A stretch of DNA of 64,000 nt from Thermococcus sp. 21S7 (GTDB taxonomy: Archaea > Methanobacteriota_B > Thermococci > Thermococcales > Thermococcaceae). Both the position numbers and the translations under genes were made by a program. The stretch is taken from the NCBI RefSeq assembly GCF_012027615.1, contig NZ_SNUT01000006.1:62001-126000 (forward strand), read 5' to 3'. Below, one piece after another: positions 34,655 through 42,090 of the stretch. Every line of letters starts with the position of its first letter. The stretch's first letter is position 1. The notes under the pieces are model-generated. The model worked only from the letters and a program-made list of their open reading frames with translations. It did not search any database and was not told the origin of the DNA.

Positions 34655-34819
34655 ATGCCTAAAGCAACTTTCGTCATCAGTGAAGAAACCCTTGAGGAGT
34701 TCAAAAAACTCGCCAAAAAACGTTATGGAGACAAAAGAGGAGTCCTAAGCGTTGCAATTGAAGAAGCCATCAAAGATTGGATTAAGAAAACAAAAAAGGA
34801 GCTGGAAAATGCCGAGTGA
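34655..34819 (+). CDS. Ribbon-helix-helix protein encoded upstream of tnpB
   Basis: 54 residues: a beta-ribbon start (KATFVISEETLEEFKKLAKK), then a GDKRGVLSVAIEEAIKDWIK helix pair, as in CopG-like DNA-binding proteins. Transcribed from a TATA-like GGTTTAAATATT near 34611-34622. It overlaps the tnpB start by 11 bases, so translation is coupled. Likely represses the element's promoter; a role in controlling TnpB or guide RNA is possible but unproven. Confidence 0.75.
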   Translation: MPKATFVISEETLEEFKKLAKKRYGDKRGVLSVAIEEAIKDWIKKTKKELENAE

Positions 34820-35990
34820 AACCATCAAACTCACGGCAAAATTCAAACTCAAAGAAACACCCGAAGGGTTAGATGAGCTTTTCGAAACTTATCGTGAAAT
34901 CGTGAACTTTCTCATCACTTATGCTTTTGAAAACAACATCACCAGCTTTTACCGGCTGAAAAAGGAGACTTACAAAAGCCTTCGGAGGGGATATCCAGAA
35001 CTGCCAAGCCATTACCTTTACACGGCTTGTCAAATGGCAATAGCAATCTTCAAAAGCTTTAGAAAGCGGAAAAAGAAGGGTAAAGCTAAGGGAAAGCCTG
35101 TTTTTAAGAATGAAGTCATCATGCTGGACGACCACTTGTTCAAGCTCGACTTGGAGAATAAAACCGTAAAACTCTCCACTCCGAATGGGAGGACTCAGTT
35201 AGAGTTTTATCCCGCAGAATACCATGAGCGGTTCAAGGATTGGAAGGTCGGGCAGGCTTGGTTAGTTAGAACGCCGAAGGGACTCTTCCTAAACGTAGTC
35301 TTCTCTAAAGAAGTTGAGGTTAAAGAGCCTAAAGCCTTTGTTGGCGTGGATTTGAACGAGAACAATGTAACCCTTTCCCTCCCGAATGGAGAGTTTATCC
35401 AGATAATCACTCACGAGCGTGAAATCAGGACTGGCTACTTCGTGAAGAGGCGAAAAATCCAACGGAAGATTAGGACTGGAAAGAGGAGGAAAGAACTCCT
35501 CGAAAAATACGGGCGGAGGGAAAGGAACAGGCTTAACGACCTTTACCATAAACTCGCCAATAAAATCGTCGAGCTGGCGGAAAAATATGGTGGGATTGCT
35601 TTAGAGGATTTAACGGAAATCAGGGAGTCAATCAGGTATTCGGCTGAAATGAATGGTCGCCTTCACCGTTGGAGTTTTCGGAAGCTTCAATCACTCATCG
35701 AATACAAGGCGAAATTAAAAGGTGTTAAGGTTGTTTTCGTGAATCCTGCTTACACTTCTTCCCTGTGCCCGGTATGTGGGGGTAAGTTAAGCCCGAATGG
35801 GGGCAGGGTTGTGAAGTGTTCGAATTGTGGGTTTGAAGCTGACAGGGATGTGGTTGGGAGTTGGAATATTCGTTTAAAAGCCCTGAAGATGTGGGGAGTC
35901 ACCGTTCCCCCCGAAAGCCCCACGATGAAGAAGGGAGTGGGAAAGGTTAGCCGTAACGACGTTTACGAACTTTACACAAGTTACGGCTAA
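34809..35990 (+). CDS. tnpB: TnpB RNA-guided nuclease
   Basis: 393 residues, full length for the family. N-terminal helical region with LPSHYLYTACQMAIAIFKSF (~58-77). RuvC-like core with the first Asp in VGVDLNEN (~180), Glu in IALEDL (~265) and Asp in EADRDVVGSWN (~352). The zinc finger CPVC/CSNC sits between the last two. All three catalytic acids are present. The frame is open further upstream, but ATG 34809 inside the RHH gene is the domain start. The 3' end lies within the right-end hairpin, as expected if the transcript also yields the guide RNA. Confidence 0.93.
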   Translation: MPSETIKLTAKFKLKETPEGLDELFETYREIVNFLITYAFENNITSFYRLKKETYKSLRRGYPELPSHYLYTACQMAIAIFKSFRKRKKKGKAKGKPVFKNEVIMLDDHLFKLDLENKTVKLSTPNGRTQLEFYPAEYHERFKDWKVGQAWLVRTPKGLFLNVVFSKEVEVKEPKAFVGVDLNENNVTLSLPNGEFIQIITHEREIRTGYFVKRRKIQRKIRTGKRRKELLEKYGRRERNRLNDLYHKLANKIVELAEKYGGIALEDLTEIRESIRYSAEMNGRLHRWSFRKLQSLIEYKAKLKGVKVVFVNPAYTSSLCPVCGGKLSPNGGRVVKCSNCGFEADRDVVGSWNIRLKALKMWGVTVPPESPTMKKGVGKVSRNDVYELYTSYG

Positions 35991-36015
35991 CCAGAACGGG
36001 TCACCTGTAACTATG
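35943..36015 (+). ncRNA. Predicted 3' part of the TnpB guide (omega/re) RNA
   Basis: The 13-bp stem at 35945-35957/35980-35992 and the element end at 35999 form the scaffold. The following ~16 bases (GTCACCTGTAACTATG) would be the guide, taken from the flank. The first 7 guide bases match flippase copies A and E. Inferred from known TnpB elements. Confidence 0.45.
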
Positions 36016-36147
36016 ATGGCTTTAATAAATCAGCACATGTGGCTTAATACTTCCAGGTTTTTCTCCTTCCCAAAATTGCCACTATGTTTGGAAGGTCCCA
36101 CGAAAAGCGTTATAAATTTAACTCAATGACATGACCTAGGATAATTC

Positions 36148-36672
36148 ATGCCGCTTGTAATAGCCATTGATGAAAGCAGCAGAGCAGCTGCAATTGTAAT
36201 AGTCGAGTACAATGACCTCCCCAAAATTGCAAGGGAGTTTAGGGGAATAAGACATTTTAGGGAGGTCAAAAGAAACAGAAACCGGTATTTAAAGGACGAG
36301 TTTAAGCCAAGGCTGGAAAAAGCCGTGAGGAAATACCGCCTTGAGCTTAGGTACTACTCCAAGATTGACCACTATTTCTGGGAGGATGTTGAATACTATG
36401 CCCGTTTTGGACTGGAGATTGTGGTGGATGATAAACTCTGGAGGGCTGTTGTGGATAGATTCGGAGATATGCAGATCTCAATTGCAAAGGAAGGCGATAT
36501 TGCTCCAGCCATAGAAGAGTTAAAACAAAAGCTTTGGAGAGCAGGGAAGGAAAAAGATGTTTCCATTCAAAAGCAAATTGAGAAAAAGCTGGAGTATTAC
36601 CTGCAGAGGAAAATCCTGATAACAATAGCCGATAATTACGTTAATCTCCGGAGAAGAGGGCTAAAACATTAA
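36148..36672 (+). CDS. Unknown 174-residue protein, possibly nuclease-like
   Basis: I do not recognise a family. The start MPLVIAIDESSRAAAIVIVEY is a hydrophobic strand with D-E-S, then a second strand, as at the start of RNase H-like folds or DUF3800-type proteins. The rest is charged and helical: NRNRYLKDEFKPRLEKAVRK, DHYFWEDVEYYARFGLEIVV and QKQIEKKLEYYLQRKILITI. A TATA box (TTATAAATTT, 36110-36119) gives a nearly leaderless transcript. A 63-base identical fragment of a second copy sits at 32656. It occupies the place taken by toxin-antitoxin pairs in the other modules. Confidence 0.6.
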   Translation: MPLVIAIDESSRAAAIVIVEYNDLPKIAREFRGIRHFREVKRNRNRYLKDEFKPRLEKAVRKYRLELRYYSKIDHYFWEDVEYYARFGLEIVVDDKLWRAVVDRFGDMQISIAKEGDIAPAIEELKQKLWRAGKEKDVSIQKQIEKKLEYYLQRKILITIADNYVNLRRRGLKH

Positions 36673-36770
36673 AAAGAACCAGAGACACACCCGCTCATCT
36701 GCCCCCTCCTGTCATCGGACGGGCTTCACAGGGGAGCGGGCGAAACATTCTGCCTAATACTGTCTCCAGT

Positions 36771-36783
36771 ATCTATTATAGAT
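36771..36783. promoter_or_regulatory. Perfect ATCTATTATAGAT palindrome
   Basis: A 6-bp-arm palindrome between the unknown gene and flippase repeat E. Function unknown. Confidence 0.25.
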
Positions 36784-36808
36784 TCGTCCCTTTTAACCTT
36801 TTGGGTCA

Positions 36809-36833
36809 CCTCGCTCATGGGGGTCACCTTTTT
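36809..36833 (-). repeat. Flippase 5'-end repeat, copy E (short)
   Basis: Twenty-five bases identical to 31598-31622: ribosome-binding site, start codon and first codons. Beyond codon 4 the sequence diverges. Confidence 0.85.
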
Positions 36834-36871
36834 GACTCATTTGACTCATGGTTGACTCATATTTGACTCAT
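36831..36871. repeat. Tandem TTTGACTCAT repeat next to copy E
   Basis: Four units of TTTGACTCAT or close variants. They encode the last residues of the winged-helix fragment on the minus strand. Same position relative to the flippase repeat as the TTTTGCATC units at 31618-31660. Confidence 0.75.
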
Positions 36872-37061
36872 GGGGAGTCTTTAGTTTATACCTGCCTTTT
36901 TCAACACGCTCGAAAATTCCCAGTTTAACCAGAGCACTAAGATCCCTTGTAGCCGTTATCCTTGAAACTTTAAACAGCTCCCGATATTCTTTATTTGTTA
37001 TACTGCCTTTCCCCTTCACATAGAGTACTATCCTGAAATTATGAAAATCAGAGGATTCTCT
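36846..37061 (-). pseudogene. C-terminal winged-helix fragment of a Fic/Schlafen-type protein
   Basis: The open minus-strand frame has no start and encodes GSITNKEYRELFKVSRITAT followed by RDLSALVKLGIFERVEKGRY. This is the DeoR-like winged helix that ends many Fic-domain and AlbA_2/Schlafen-like proteins. The N-terminal catalytic part is missing. It lies 11 bases after the DUF2283 stop and ends within the tandem repeat. Confidence 0.6.
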
Positions 37062-37071
37062 TCAATTCCAT

Positions 37072-37452
37072 CTAGACACTGATAGAAGTGACTACCGTGG
37101 GAAGGCCGACGTTTGCCATTTCCAGTACCCTTGAGCGCTCACGTTCCTTTTTTCTCTGGACTACAACTATTGAAATCATCATTTCAACCCGGTCCTCGCT
37201 GATCTTGATCTCCGCATGGAGCCTCCTAATGTTCCTGAGCAGGCCTTTGTCCAATCCAAACTTCTCGGATGCCCCAAGTATCTCAAAACCGATGACGTCC
37301 AGCTTATCCCCATCCGAAAGCCGGCCAAAGTCAAGAATAACATCATCCCCAAGCATAACAGAATGCTCATACTTACCCTCCGGCACCACTACAAAGAGTG
37401 AATCGACAAGGGGGTCGTAATCCATGGGCCTGAACTCAATCTTCTCTCCCAT
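37072..37452 (-). CDS. DUF2283-like protein, likely antitoxin partner
   Basis: 126 residues. The N-terminal half fits an enlarged DUF2283 domain (YDPLVDSLFVVVPEGKYEHS, then KLDVIGFEILGASEKFG), the rest is helical and basic. Longer than the other two copies in this window (71 and 74 residues). AGGTGA precedes ATG 37452, within the overlapping end of the DUF4258 gene (17-base overlap). Pairing suggests a toxin-antitoxin role. Confidence 0.68.
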   Translation of the reverse strand: MGEKIEFRPMDYDPLVDSLFVVVPEGKYEHSVMLGDDVILDFGRLSDGDKLDVIGFEILGASEKFGLDKGLLRNIRRLHAEIKISEDRVEMMISIVVVQRKKERERSRVLEMANVGLPTVVTSISV

Positions 37453-37768
37453 ATTCTTTCACCTTCGTTCTCCTCTTGGAGGGTTGCGGAAACACCGTCA
37501 CCACGATTAATTTTAATTTGCTCTTAACATGCCTTGCATCCACTATTATTATCAGGTCCTTATCCTCAGTATACGCGTAATACAGCTTAAACCTCCCCTC
37601 AGGCTCTTGCTGGAGCACACCTCTGAGTCTCTGTGGGTTATAAAGCAGCTCTTCCACCAAATCCTTTGAGATTCCCCTAATCTGAAGGCGATATTCACAG
37701 TGATGGGTAACTGTAACCTCAGAGATGCTTTTGGACCTCAACAGAGCCACGAACTTGGTGAAATCCAT
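37436..37768 (-). CDS. DUF4258-like protein, likely toxin partner
   Basis: 110 residues with the DUF4258 core: VTHHCEYRLQIRGISKDLVE (~19-38), LLYNPQRLRGVLQQEPEGRF and LYYAYTEDKDLIIIVDARHV, then a basic tail. It precedes its DUF2283 partner, the same order as in the other two pairs. It starts about 160 bases downstream of the decayed flippase 5' copy F, with GAAGGAAC as a weak ribosome-binding site. Confidence 0.68.
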   Translation of the reverse strand: MDFTKFVALLRSKSISEVTVTHHCEYRLQIRGISKDLVEELLYNPQRLRGVLQQEPEGRFKLYYAYTEDKDLIIIVDARHVKSKLKLIVVTVFPQPSKRRTKVKEYGRED

Positions 37769-37918
37769 GTTCCTTCGAATATTATACCCAAACCAAGCAT
37801 TTAAATATTACGTTTTTGGAAGCCTCTTCTTTCAAAAAAGCAACGTAAAGACCAGAGCTTTGCTTAGGAGGACTCATGAGCCTTTCCCACGTGACAGACC
37901 AGAAAGCATTGAACCTGC

Positions 37919-38003
37919 ATCCAGGCAAAGACTATTCCCGTCCCCTAGCGGTCTTCTGCAGGGCATGACAGCCTCGCTCATGGGGGTCCCCCGTAATTAT
38001 GGG
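37919..38003 (-). repeat. Flippase 5'-end repeat, copy F (ancestral position, decayed)
   Basis: On the minus strand, 28 bases after the rmlD stop: CCATAATTACGGGGGACCCC, a start ATGAGCGAGGC, and then similarity to the flippase over about 70 bases (CCCTGCAGAAGA, GGGACGGGAATAGT, TTTGCCTGG). Frameshifted and unable to encode the protein. Its position suggests the flippase gene originally followed rmlD directly. Confidence 0.75.
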
Positions 38004-38030
38004 AGAGGTATGAAAAAGAAAAATACGGGT

Positions 38031-38885
38031 TTATTGTATATGGCCCTTTTCCCTCAGATAGTCCTCAAGTGCATTCCTCCACGGTCTCATGTTAATCCCG
38101 TGGGATTTCAACTTTTCAACGCTCAGCGCTGAGAACTTTGGCCGTTTCGCCTTCGTTGGAAACTCGTCAGAAGTTATCGGGTTCAGATTTGCCCCGATGC
38201 CGGTTATTTCAAAGATTGCTTTCGCAAATTCGTACCAACTGCAGAATCCCCCGTTGGTCACGTGGTATGTTCCGTAGGGCAATCCGTTCTCCAGTATAGC
38301 CTTTATGGCCAACGCGGCATCTTTCGTGTATGTAGGGGACATGATGACGTCATTCACCACGTTTAGTTCTCTCCCGGATTTTGCAAGCTTTATCATGGTC
38401 TCCACGAAGTTCCCGCCCTTACCGCTCGCGCCGGCGATTCCAAACAGACTGGAAACCCTAATAACGTAATGCTCGCCGTGTATGTACCTCGTCAAAAGTT
38501 CCCCCGCATACTTGCTCACACCATAGACGTTTATCGGGTTCGGAACGTCATCCTCCGTGTATGGCCTACCCTTCTCCCCGTCGAAGACGTAGTCAGTGCT
38601 GATATACACGTTGATTGCGTTGATATCCTTGGCTACCGTGGCCACGTTTCTAGCACCAACCGAATTAACAAGGAAAGTCTTTTCGGGGTTTTCTTCACAT
38701 TCATCGGTTTTGTGATACGCCGCCGTGTTGATGATCACATCGGGCCGGAGTTCCTTTAAGATGTCCAAACTCTCAATGTCCGTGACATCCAGATCCCTGT
38801 GGGTCAGGGGTACTGCATTCTCTCCAAAGGCCCTAACTAAATCACTCCCAAGCTGACCATTTGCCCCGATTACCGCTACCCTCAT
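38031..38885 (-). CDS. rmlD: dTDP-4-dehydrorhamnose reductase
   Basis: Last step of dTDP-L-rhamnose synthesis, NAD(P)H-dependent. Short-chain-reductase fold with VAVIGANGQLGSDLVRAFG at the start, VIINTAAYHKTDECEENPE (~55), YISTDYVFDG (~97), the catalytic YGVSKYAGE (~125) and VRVSSLFG. 284 residues, normal. ATG 38885 is set by GGTGGT just upstream. It follows rmlC in the operon; downstream lies the decayed flippase copy F. Confidence 0.93.
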   Translation of the reverse strand: MRVAVIGANGQLGSDLVRAFGENAVPLTHRDLDVTDIESLDILKELRPDVIINTAAYHKTDECEENPEKTFLVNSVGARNVATVAKDINAINVYISTDYVFDGEKGRPYTEDDVPNPINVYGVSKYAGELLTRYIHGEHYVIRVSSLFGIAGASGKGGNFVETMIKLAKSGRELNVVNDVIMSPTYTKDAALAIKAILENGLPYGTYHVTNGGFCSWYEFAKAIFEITGIGANLNPITSDEFPTKAKRPKFSALSVEKLKSHGINMRPWRNALEDYLREKGHIQ

Positions 38886-38942
38886 CACGACCACCCGAAC
38901 AACAGGCTCAATTAAACATTAAAAAGAATAAAACCCCATTCA

Positions 38943-39500
38943 TTAAAACAATTCTCCCCTCTGGATCAGCTCCTTTAGGGTTGGCCATTTTTTGTCCTTT
39001 TCTGAGAGGATTGGCTCCTCAACGGGCCACTTAATTCCCACGTCTGGATCGTTCCAGAGCAGTCCGCCCTCCTGATCCGGCGCATAGACGTTGTCAACCT
39101 TATAGGCAACCTCGGCAACATCGCTCAACACCGCGAACCCATGGGCAAAACCCCTGGGAATGTAAAGTTGATACTTGTTGAACTCTGATAGGATAACCCC
39201 AACATATTTTCCAAAGGTTGGTGAATCCTTTCTTAAATCCACCGCAACATCGTATATTACCCCGCGTACACATCTCACAATCTTCGCCTGGGCATACTGC
39301 CCCTTCTGGAAGTGTAATCCTCTGAGAACCCCATACTTAGACCTGGAATGGTTATCCTGGATGAATTCCCCCGTTATCCCCGCCTTTTCAAAGTCCGATT
39401 TTTTGTAGGTTTCCATAAAGAAGCCACGCTCATCCCCAAACACCTTGGGTTTTATCAATATTACATCGGGTATCTCCAACCGTCTAAACTCAAACGGCAT
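38943..39500 (-). CDS. rmlC: dTDP-4-dehydrorhamnose 3,5-epimerase
   Basis: Epimerises dTDP-4-keto-6-deoxyglucose at C3 and C5. Cupin fold, 185 residues. Landmarks: FGDERGFFMETYKKSDFEKA, DNHSRSKYGVLRGLHFQKGQ with the catalytic His (~62), GVIYDVAVDLRKDSPTFGKY, YIPRGFAHGFAVLSD (~113) and DVGIKWP near the end. GGAGGTGG precedes ATG 39500; the extra codons from 39536 are not needed. Part of the rml operon. Confidence 0.94.
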   Translation of the reverse strand: MPFEFRRLEIPDVILIKPKVFGDERGFFMETYKKSDFEKAGITGEFIQDNHSRSKYGVLRGLHFQKGQYAQAKIVRCVRGVIYDVAVDLRKDSPTFGKYVGVILSEFNKYQLYIPRGFAHGFAVLSDVAEVAYKVDNVYAPDQEGGLLWNDPDVGIKWPVEEPILSEKDKKWPTLKELIQRGELF

Positions 39501-39532
39501 CAAAACCACCTCCATTGTTGTTAGCTTAAGTT

Positions 39533-39735
39533 TCACTTTAAGCTTTTTCGTTTCTCGTTTACCGGTGCTATGATTCTCTCATAAAACTCTCTGAGCGTTC
39601 TTGTGTGTTCTTCAACCCATTCCCCGCTCACGTTTCTCCTCGCGACCCCTCTTTCATAGCCTGCTCCGCCACGGCCCTTGCTTCCTTTGGATAGCCTTTG
39701 TTAGGATTCTCAAAGTCGCAAAACCTGCAGCACGG
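39533..39735 (-). pseudogene. C-terminal fragment of a GT-B glycosyltransferase
   Basis: One minus-strand frame gives DFENPNKGYPKEARAVAEQA and stops shortly after. A neighbouring frame continues with ARRNVSGEWVEEHTRTLREF and YERIIAP. Joined by a frameshift, this is the familiar GT4 ending. No N-terminal part remains. It marks a deleted glycosyltransferase between the Ldh2-family gene and rmlC. Confidence 0.55.
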
Positions 39736-39797
39736 CACCAAATAAGGCTATCATGATTTCACGAATCTGTCGGGGTCTTGCTCGCTAACCATTACAT

Positions 39798-39844
39798 TCT
39801 TTACTTTTGAAAGTCCCGCCCTTTAGGGTGGGGCGGAGGTCAGC
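39798..39844 (+). repeat. Dispersed T-run/GC hairpin element, copy c
   Basis: T-rich run, then AAGTCCCGCCC-TTTA-GGGTGGGGCGGAGGTCAG. The stem CCCGCCC/GGGTGGG is fully paired with one G-T. Confidence 0.6.
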
Positions 39845-39902
39845 GGAAACGCATCGACACCGCCAAAATGTTTAAAGAGCAGAGCTTTTCCTTTCATTAA
39901 GC

Positions 39903-41006
39903 TCACTCACGTTCCCCGTCGGATTTTAATTTTTCCACCCCAACCCTTTCAGCTATCCCATTCAACTCTTCCATGACTTTCCTGTAAATGGGGATACCAA
40001 CCTTTAAGCGGGTTTCCATCGTGAGAAAGCCCTTTTCTCCATGGATCCAAATCTTCTCAAAATCCTCGTGCTTCCTTGAACTTTTCAGCTCTTCAATCAT
40101 TGCACCCATATTCTCCCTGAACTCCTGGAGCGGGACAAAGGCCTCAATGTTAATAGCCATAAAAAAGTGGTCAACCTCACTGTGCTTTTCGCTTGTATTC
40201 TTCACGTGTCTGCTCCATGTTCCGCCACTTAAAATCCCCGCCAAAATATCAACCATAACACTCAGCCCATAACCCTTATGCCCACCGAAAAGCTCCCCAA
40301 AGCCCCCCAACGGCAGTAGAGCACCACCAGCAAAAACCCTTTCAACATCCGTTGTTACATTGCCATCGCCATCAATGGCCCAGCCTTCTGGAATCGGCTT
40401 TCCCTTCCTCCGATACACTTCGAGCTTTCCAATTGGAACGACACTGGTTGCCATGTCAAGTAAGAACGGTTTACCGTTGGTCGGAGCGGCTAGAGCAATG
40501 GGGTTCGTTCCCAGAAACCGCTCCACCCCTCCAGTTGGGGCAACTAAGGGACGAGAATTAGTCATGCTGATTCCAATCATGCCCTCCTCGGCGGCCATCA
40601 GGGCGTAATACCCCGCGATACCATAGTGATTGCTGTTCCTTACCGCCACGACCCCGACACCACTGTCTTTAGCCTTTTCAATAGCCAGCTTCATAGCGTT
40701 ATAACCCACGACTTGTCCCAGGCCTTCATCACCGTCAATTAGAGCATATGAGAGTCCTTCCCTAACGATTCTAATATTTGGATGGAGGTTTATCCCCCCG
40801 CTCAGGATTCCATCAACGTAGCGTTTGAGCCTCTGAACGCCGTGACTTTCGATTCCCCTCAGGTCAGCCATGACCAAGTTGTCAGCAACTATTTCCGCAT
40901 CATTCTTAGGAACCCCAAGCTTTGTAAGAACATTCACGACAAAGGAGAAGAGTTCATCTTTAGGAATCCTTACATAACTTTCATCGACGTGGCCTTTTTC
41001 AAACAT
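39903..41006 (-). CDS. Malate/L-lactate dehydrogenase family oxidoreductase (Ldh2)
   Basis: NAD(P)-dependent 2-hydroxyacid oxidoreductase of the YlbC/Mdh2 family, not the classical LDH fold. Signatures: MADLRGIESHGVQRLKRYVD (~45), NSNHYGIAGYYALMAAEEGM (~125), PTGGVERFLGTNPIALAAPT (~155) and FGELFGGHKGYGLSVMVDIL (~235). 367 residues, normal. ATG 41006 is set by GGGGGAGGG. It sits within the sugar-nucleotide operon, so its substrate may be a sugar acid or a glycan precursor rather than malate; that is inference. Confidence 0.8.
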   Translation of the reverse strand: MFEKGHVDESYVRIPKDELFSFVVNVLTKLGVPKNDAEIVADNLVMADLRGIESHGVQRLKRYVDGILSGGINLHPNIRIVREGLSYALIDGDEGLGQVVGYNAMKLAIEKAKDSGVGVVAVRNSNHYGIAGYYALMAAEEGMIGISMTNSRPLVAPTGGVERFLGTNPIALAAPTNGKPFLLDMATSVVPIGKLEVYRRKGKPIPEGWAIDGDGNVTTDVERVFAGGALLPLGGFGELFGGHKGYGLSVMVDILAGILSGGTWSRHVKNTSEKHSEVDHFFMAINIEAFVPLQEFRENMGAMIEELKSSRKHEDFEKIWIHGEKGFLTMETRLKVGIPIYRKVMEELNGIAERVGVEKLKSDGERE

Positions 41007-41054
41007 CTCCCTCCCCCCAGCAAACGGAGTCAACAACGTAAAAATTGGAAAAAG

Positions 41055-42074
41055 TCACAGGATTCTACCGTTCAGCTCCACTTCCCGGATGATTTTGTGC
41101 GCTTCCAGTAGATACTTATACCACTGAACCGTTCTGGTCTTTATATCATCCTTGATTTTTCCGTCCTCCAATGCACTGTAAATCTCCTTTGCGGCATCTT
41201 TTGGAGTATATTTTGGTTTAAATCCAAGAACTTCATTTATTTTCGAGAAATCAACCCTGTATGACCTCTTGTCCGGATCCCCGTACCACTCATACTGCAG
41301 TTCCATGCCGAGTGCATCAGCCAGCATTTGAGCTAACGGGAATATCTGATAGTTCTGTTCATTGCTCCCAACATTGAATATCCGCCCGTTAACCAGTTCG
41401 CTATCAGACTCAAGAACCTTAATGAACGCTCTGGAGGTATCCCGAACGTGGACAAAGGGTCTCCACTGGGTTCCATCCCGCATTATTCTCAGTTTTCCAT
41501 CCTTCCAGAGATACAGAACCATGGCATTTATCACCAAATCAAAACGCATCCTGGGGGAAAGTCCGTACACAGTGGCCTGTCTCAGGAAAGTTGCGCTGAA
41601 TTTGTTATCCCTCAGGGGCATAATATCCCGCTCCGCCAAAACTGCCGATTTCGCATAAGTTGTCAGCGGGTTTGTTGGTGAATCCTCGTTCACAATTCCA
41701 TCCTGAAATCCGTAGACACTGCAGGTTGAAGCAAAGATATACTTCTCCACCCCATATTTTTTAGCCAGCTGCGCAACTCTCACCCTACCCTTGTAGTTTA
41801 TTTCCATTGTCCTCTCCGGATCAAGCTCCCCAGAAGGGTCATTCGACAGCGCTGCAAGGTCAATGACGGCGTCTACACCCCTCATGATAGAGGGATCAAA
41901 CCACCGTATGTCATCTTTGACCAAGGTCAATCCCGGATGCCCCTCAACATCCCTTAGCGTCTCCCTGCCAAAGAAAAACCTGTCAAGGACAATGACTTCG
42001 TACCCATCTTCCAAAAGCATCGGCACCATAACGGAACCGATATAACCTGCACCTCCCGTAACCAGCACTCGCAT
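41055..42074 (-). CDS. NAD-dependent sugar-nucleotide epimerase/dehydratase (extended SDR)
   Basis: Rossmann start MRVLVTGGAGYIGSVMVPML, STCSVYGFQ (~122) and catalytic YAKSAVLAE (~146, YxxxK). FVHVRDTSRAFIKVLESDSE (~210) and RSYRVDFSKINEVLGFKPKY (~285) are typical of this family. It occupies the place of rmlB but lacks the usual RmlB hallmarks such as a DKLTYAG stretch. A related ketoreductase or epimerase acting on an NDP-sugar is more likely. 339 residues. Followed by rmlA upstream in the operon, 16 bases apart. Confidence 0.8.
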   Translation of the reverse strand: MRVLVTGGAGYIGSVMVPMLLEDGYEVIVLDRFFFGRETLRDVEGHPGLTLVKDDIRWFDPSIMRGVDAVIDLAALSNDPSGELDPERTMEINYKGRVRVAQLAKKYGVEKYIFASTCSVYGFQDGIVNEDSPTNPLTTYAKSAVLAERDIMPLRDNKFSATFLRQATVYGLSPRMRFDLVINAMVLYLWKDGKLRIMRDGTQWRPFVHVRDTSRAFIKVLESDSELVNGRIFNVGSNEQNYQIFPLAQMLADALGMELQYEWYGDPDKRSYRVDFSKINEVLGFKPKYTPKDAAKEIYSALEDGKIKDDIKTRTVQWYKYLLEAHKIIREVELNGRIL

Positions 42075-42090
42075 TTTCCGTCACCTCCGA

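Larger units (their letters stand above)
34560..35999 (+). mobile_element. IS200/IS605-type element with RHH gene and tnpB, no tnpA
   Basis: Left end inferred at CTGTTCTTTAG directly after CTCATGGG; right end at AGAACGG, by comparison with the solo end at 32786. No target duplication: the flanks join as CTCATGGG/GTCACC, matching the other flippase repeats. It encodes an RHH protein and TnpB, but no Y1 transposase, so it needs one in trans. Confidence 0.8.

Noticed and set aside
31567-38003. CRISPR array or integron as explanation of the repeats
   Set aside because: The repeats are few, unevenly spaced, coding-derived and without constant-length spacers, and there is no cas gene or integrase in the window.
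41055-42074. Naming this gene rmlB
   Set aside because: It is an extended SDR in the right place, but the usual RmlB landmarks near the N-terminus are missing, so only the superfamily call is supported.
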